A stretch of DNA of 64,000 bases, taken from assembly GCA_903901335.1 (NCBI GenBank), contig CAIUQR010000130.1, positions 21,071 through 85,070 on the forward strand. Direction: 5' to 3'. The translations under genes and the position numbers were made by a program. Origin of the DNA: an uncultured delta proteobacterium (GTDB lineage Bacteria; Desulfobacterota; Desulfobulbia; Desulfobulbales; Desulfocapsaceae). The notes beneath the pieces are model-generated. The model was given only the letters and a program-made list of their open reading frames with translations. It ran no database searches and was not told the DNA's origin. Shown piece by piece: positions 63,726 through 64,000 of this stretch; positions within the stretch are counted from its first letter, which is position 1, and the number at the start of each line of letters is the position of its first letter.

Positions 63726-64000
63726 TTAGAAACTGATTTCTATTTTGCATATGGCCGCAATCTTGATAAACAACTCTTTGACGAGCACATATTGCAGGGC
63801 ATGGCCGTCACTCTCCACGGCCTTCAGGCACACAGCCTCTGTCTGATCCTTCACATATTGCAGGGCATAGCCGTTTCGCTCCACGGCCTTCAGGCACACA
63901 GCCTCTGTCTGATCCTTCACATATCGCAGGGCATAGCCGTTTCGCTCCACGGCCTTCAGGCACACAGCCTCTGTCTGATCCTTCACATATTGCAGGGCAT
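63726..64000 (-). CDS. Tandem-repeat protein (22-residue repeats), 5'-truncated by window end
   Basis: The frame is open from the right edge to its stop at 63726. It consists of near-identical 22-residue units, KDQTEAVCLKAVERNGYALQ plus YV, then a unique tail LVKELFIKIAAICKIEISF. Three full units and part of a fourth are visible. The units resemble DUF4116-type or Sel1-like helical repeats in having AVxxNGYALQYV; I am not sure of the family. Function unknown. Confidence 0.7.
   Translation of the reverse strand, partial: ALQYVKDQTEAVCLKAVERNGYALRYVKDQTEAVCLKAVERNGYALQYVKDQTEAVCLKAVESDGHALQYVLVKELFIKIAAICKIEISF
63786..64000 (-). repeat. 66-bp tandem repeat array within a coding region
   Basis: Units begin at 63786, 63852, 63918 and 63984, an exact 66-base period, with only a few substitutions between copies. 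Each unit encodes 22 residues. The array continues off the window. Confidence 0.9.

Larger units (their letters stand above)
32013..64000. mobile_element. Integrated siphovirus-type prophage, left end at tRNA-Ala
   Basis: From the 3' part of the tRNA to the window edge nearly every gene is phage-like: integrase, lysis, tail, head, packaging, recombination and replication genes in a continuous minus-strand array. An attachment core within the tRNA 3' half is inferred from the integrase position. The right end is not in the window, and no second copy of the tRNA 3' end is seen. The left boundary is therefore approximate. Confidence 0.9.

Noticed and set aside
63786..64000. CRISPR array
   Set aside because: The 66-base units are contiguous without spacers and code for a repeated protein segment.

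Overview
The window looks like part of a chromosome from a Gram-negative, anaerobe-like bacterium. The gene families, a probable selenocysteine codon and near-balanced base composition best fit the Desulfobacterota (Desulfobulbales-like). That placement is inference from gene content, not a taxonomic identification.

Bases 1 to about 31.9 kb are ordinary chromosome with a few accessory patches. In order they hold: a truncated rhomboid protease; hflK-hflC; truA; an operon of a YehS-like protein, a small iron-sulfur-type protein that needs UGA read as selenocysteine, and a FAD-dependent dehydrogenase; a lone HNH gene in AT-rich DNA; an RluB/RluF-like pseudouridine synthase; a secreted metzincin-like protein; tag; a PAS-GGDEF-EAL protein with a DUF917 protein; pssA; a Phd/RelE toxin-antitoxin locus with a frameshifted toxin; a REP-associated tyrosine transposase with its flanking repeats; thiE; gltA; a PilZ protein; polA; an HPF/cold-shock fusion; hemH; and the cell-shape cluster mreB-mreC-mreD-mrdA-rodA.

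From a tRNA-Ala(GGC) gene at 31967 to the right edge the window is a siphovirus-type prophage. It was inserted at the tRNA 3' end by a tyrosine integrase, which is the only prophage gene on the plus strand. All other prophage genes are on the minus strand, so transcription runs from the right edge leftwards. The order is: early functions (a 22-residue-repeat protein, unknown proteins, a WYL_2-like protein, a Rad50-like ATPase, RecT, an MBL-fold hydrolase, a PAPS-reductase/DndC-like protein, the C-terminus of a cytosine methylase, a replication protein); packaging and head (terS, terL, a portal-MuF fusion, a prohead protease with scaffold, the major capsid protein, connectors); tail (tube, G/GT chaperones with a lambda-type frameshift, tape measure, DUF2460, DUF2163, NlpC/P60, J-like hub, glycine-rich fibre); and a lysis cassette (lipoprotein, lipase, a 38-residue zinc ribbon, a membrane protein, a GH24 endolysin). 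A broken adenine methylase lies next to the integrase. No repressor and no right attachment site are visible, so the prophage continues beyond the window.

The strongest unexpected signal is the hidden selenoprotein gene at 5430-5675. Its reading frame stays open and conserved-looking across an in-frame UGA, which is followed at the expected distance by a bacterial SECIS-like hairpin. It sits in an operon with a flavin dehydrogenase that could be its redox partner.
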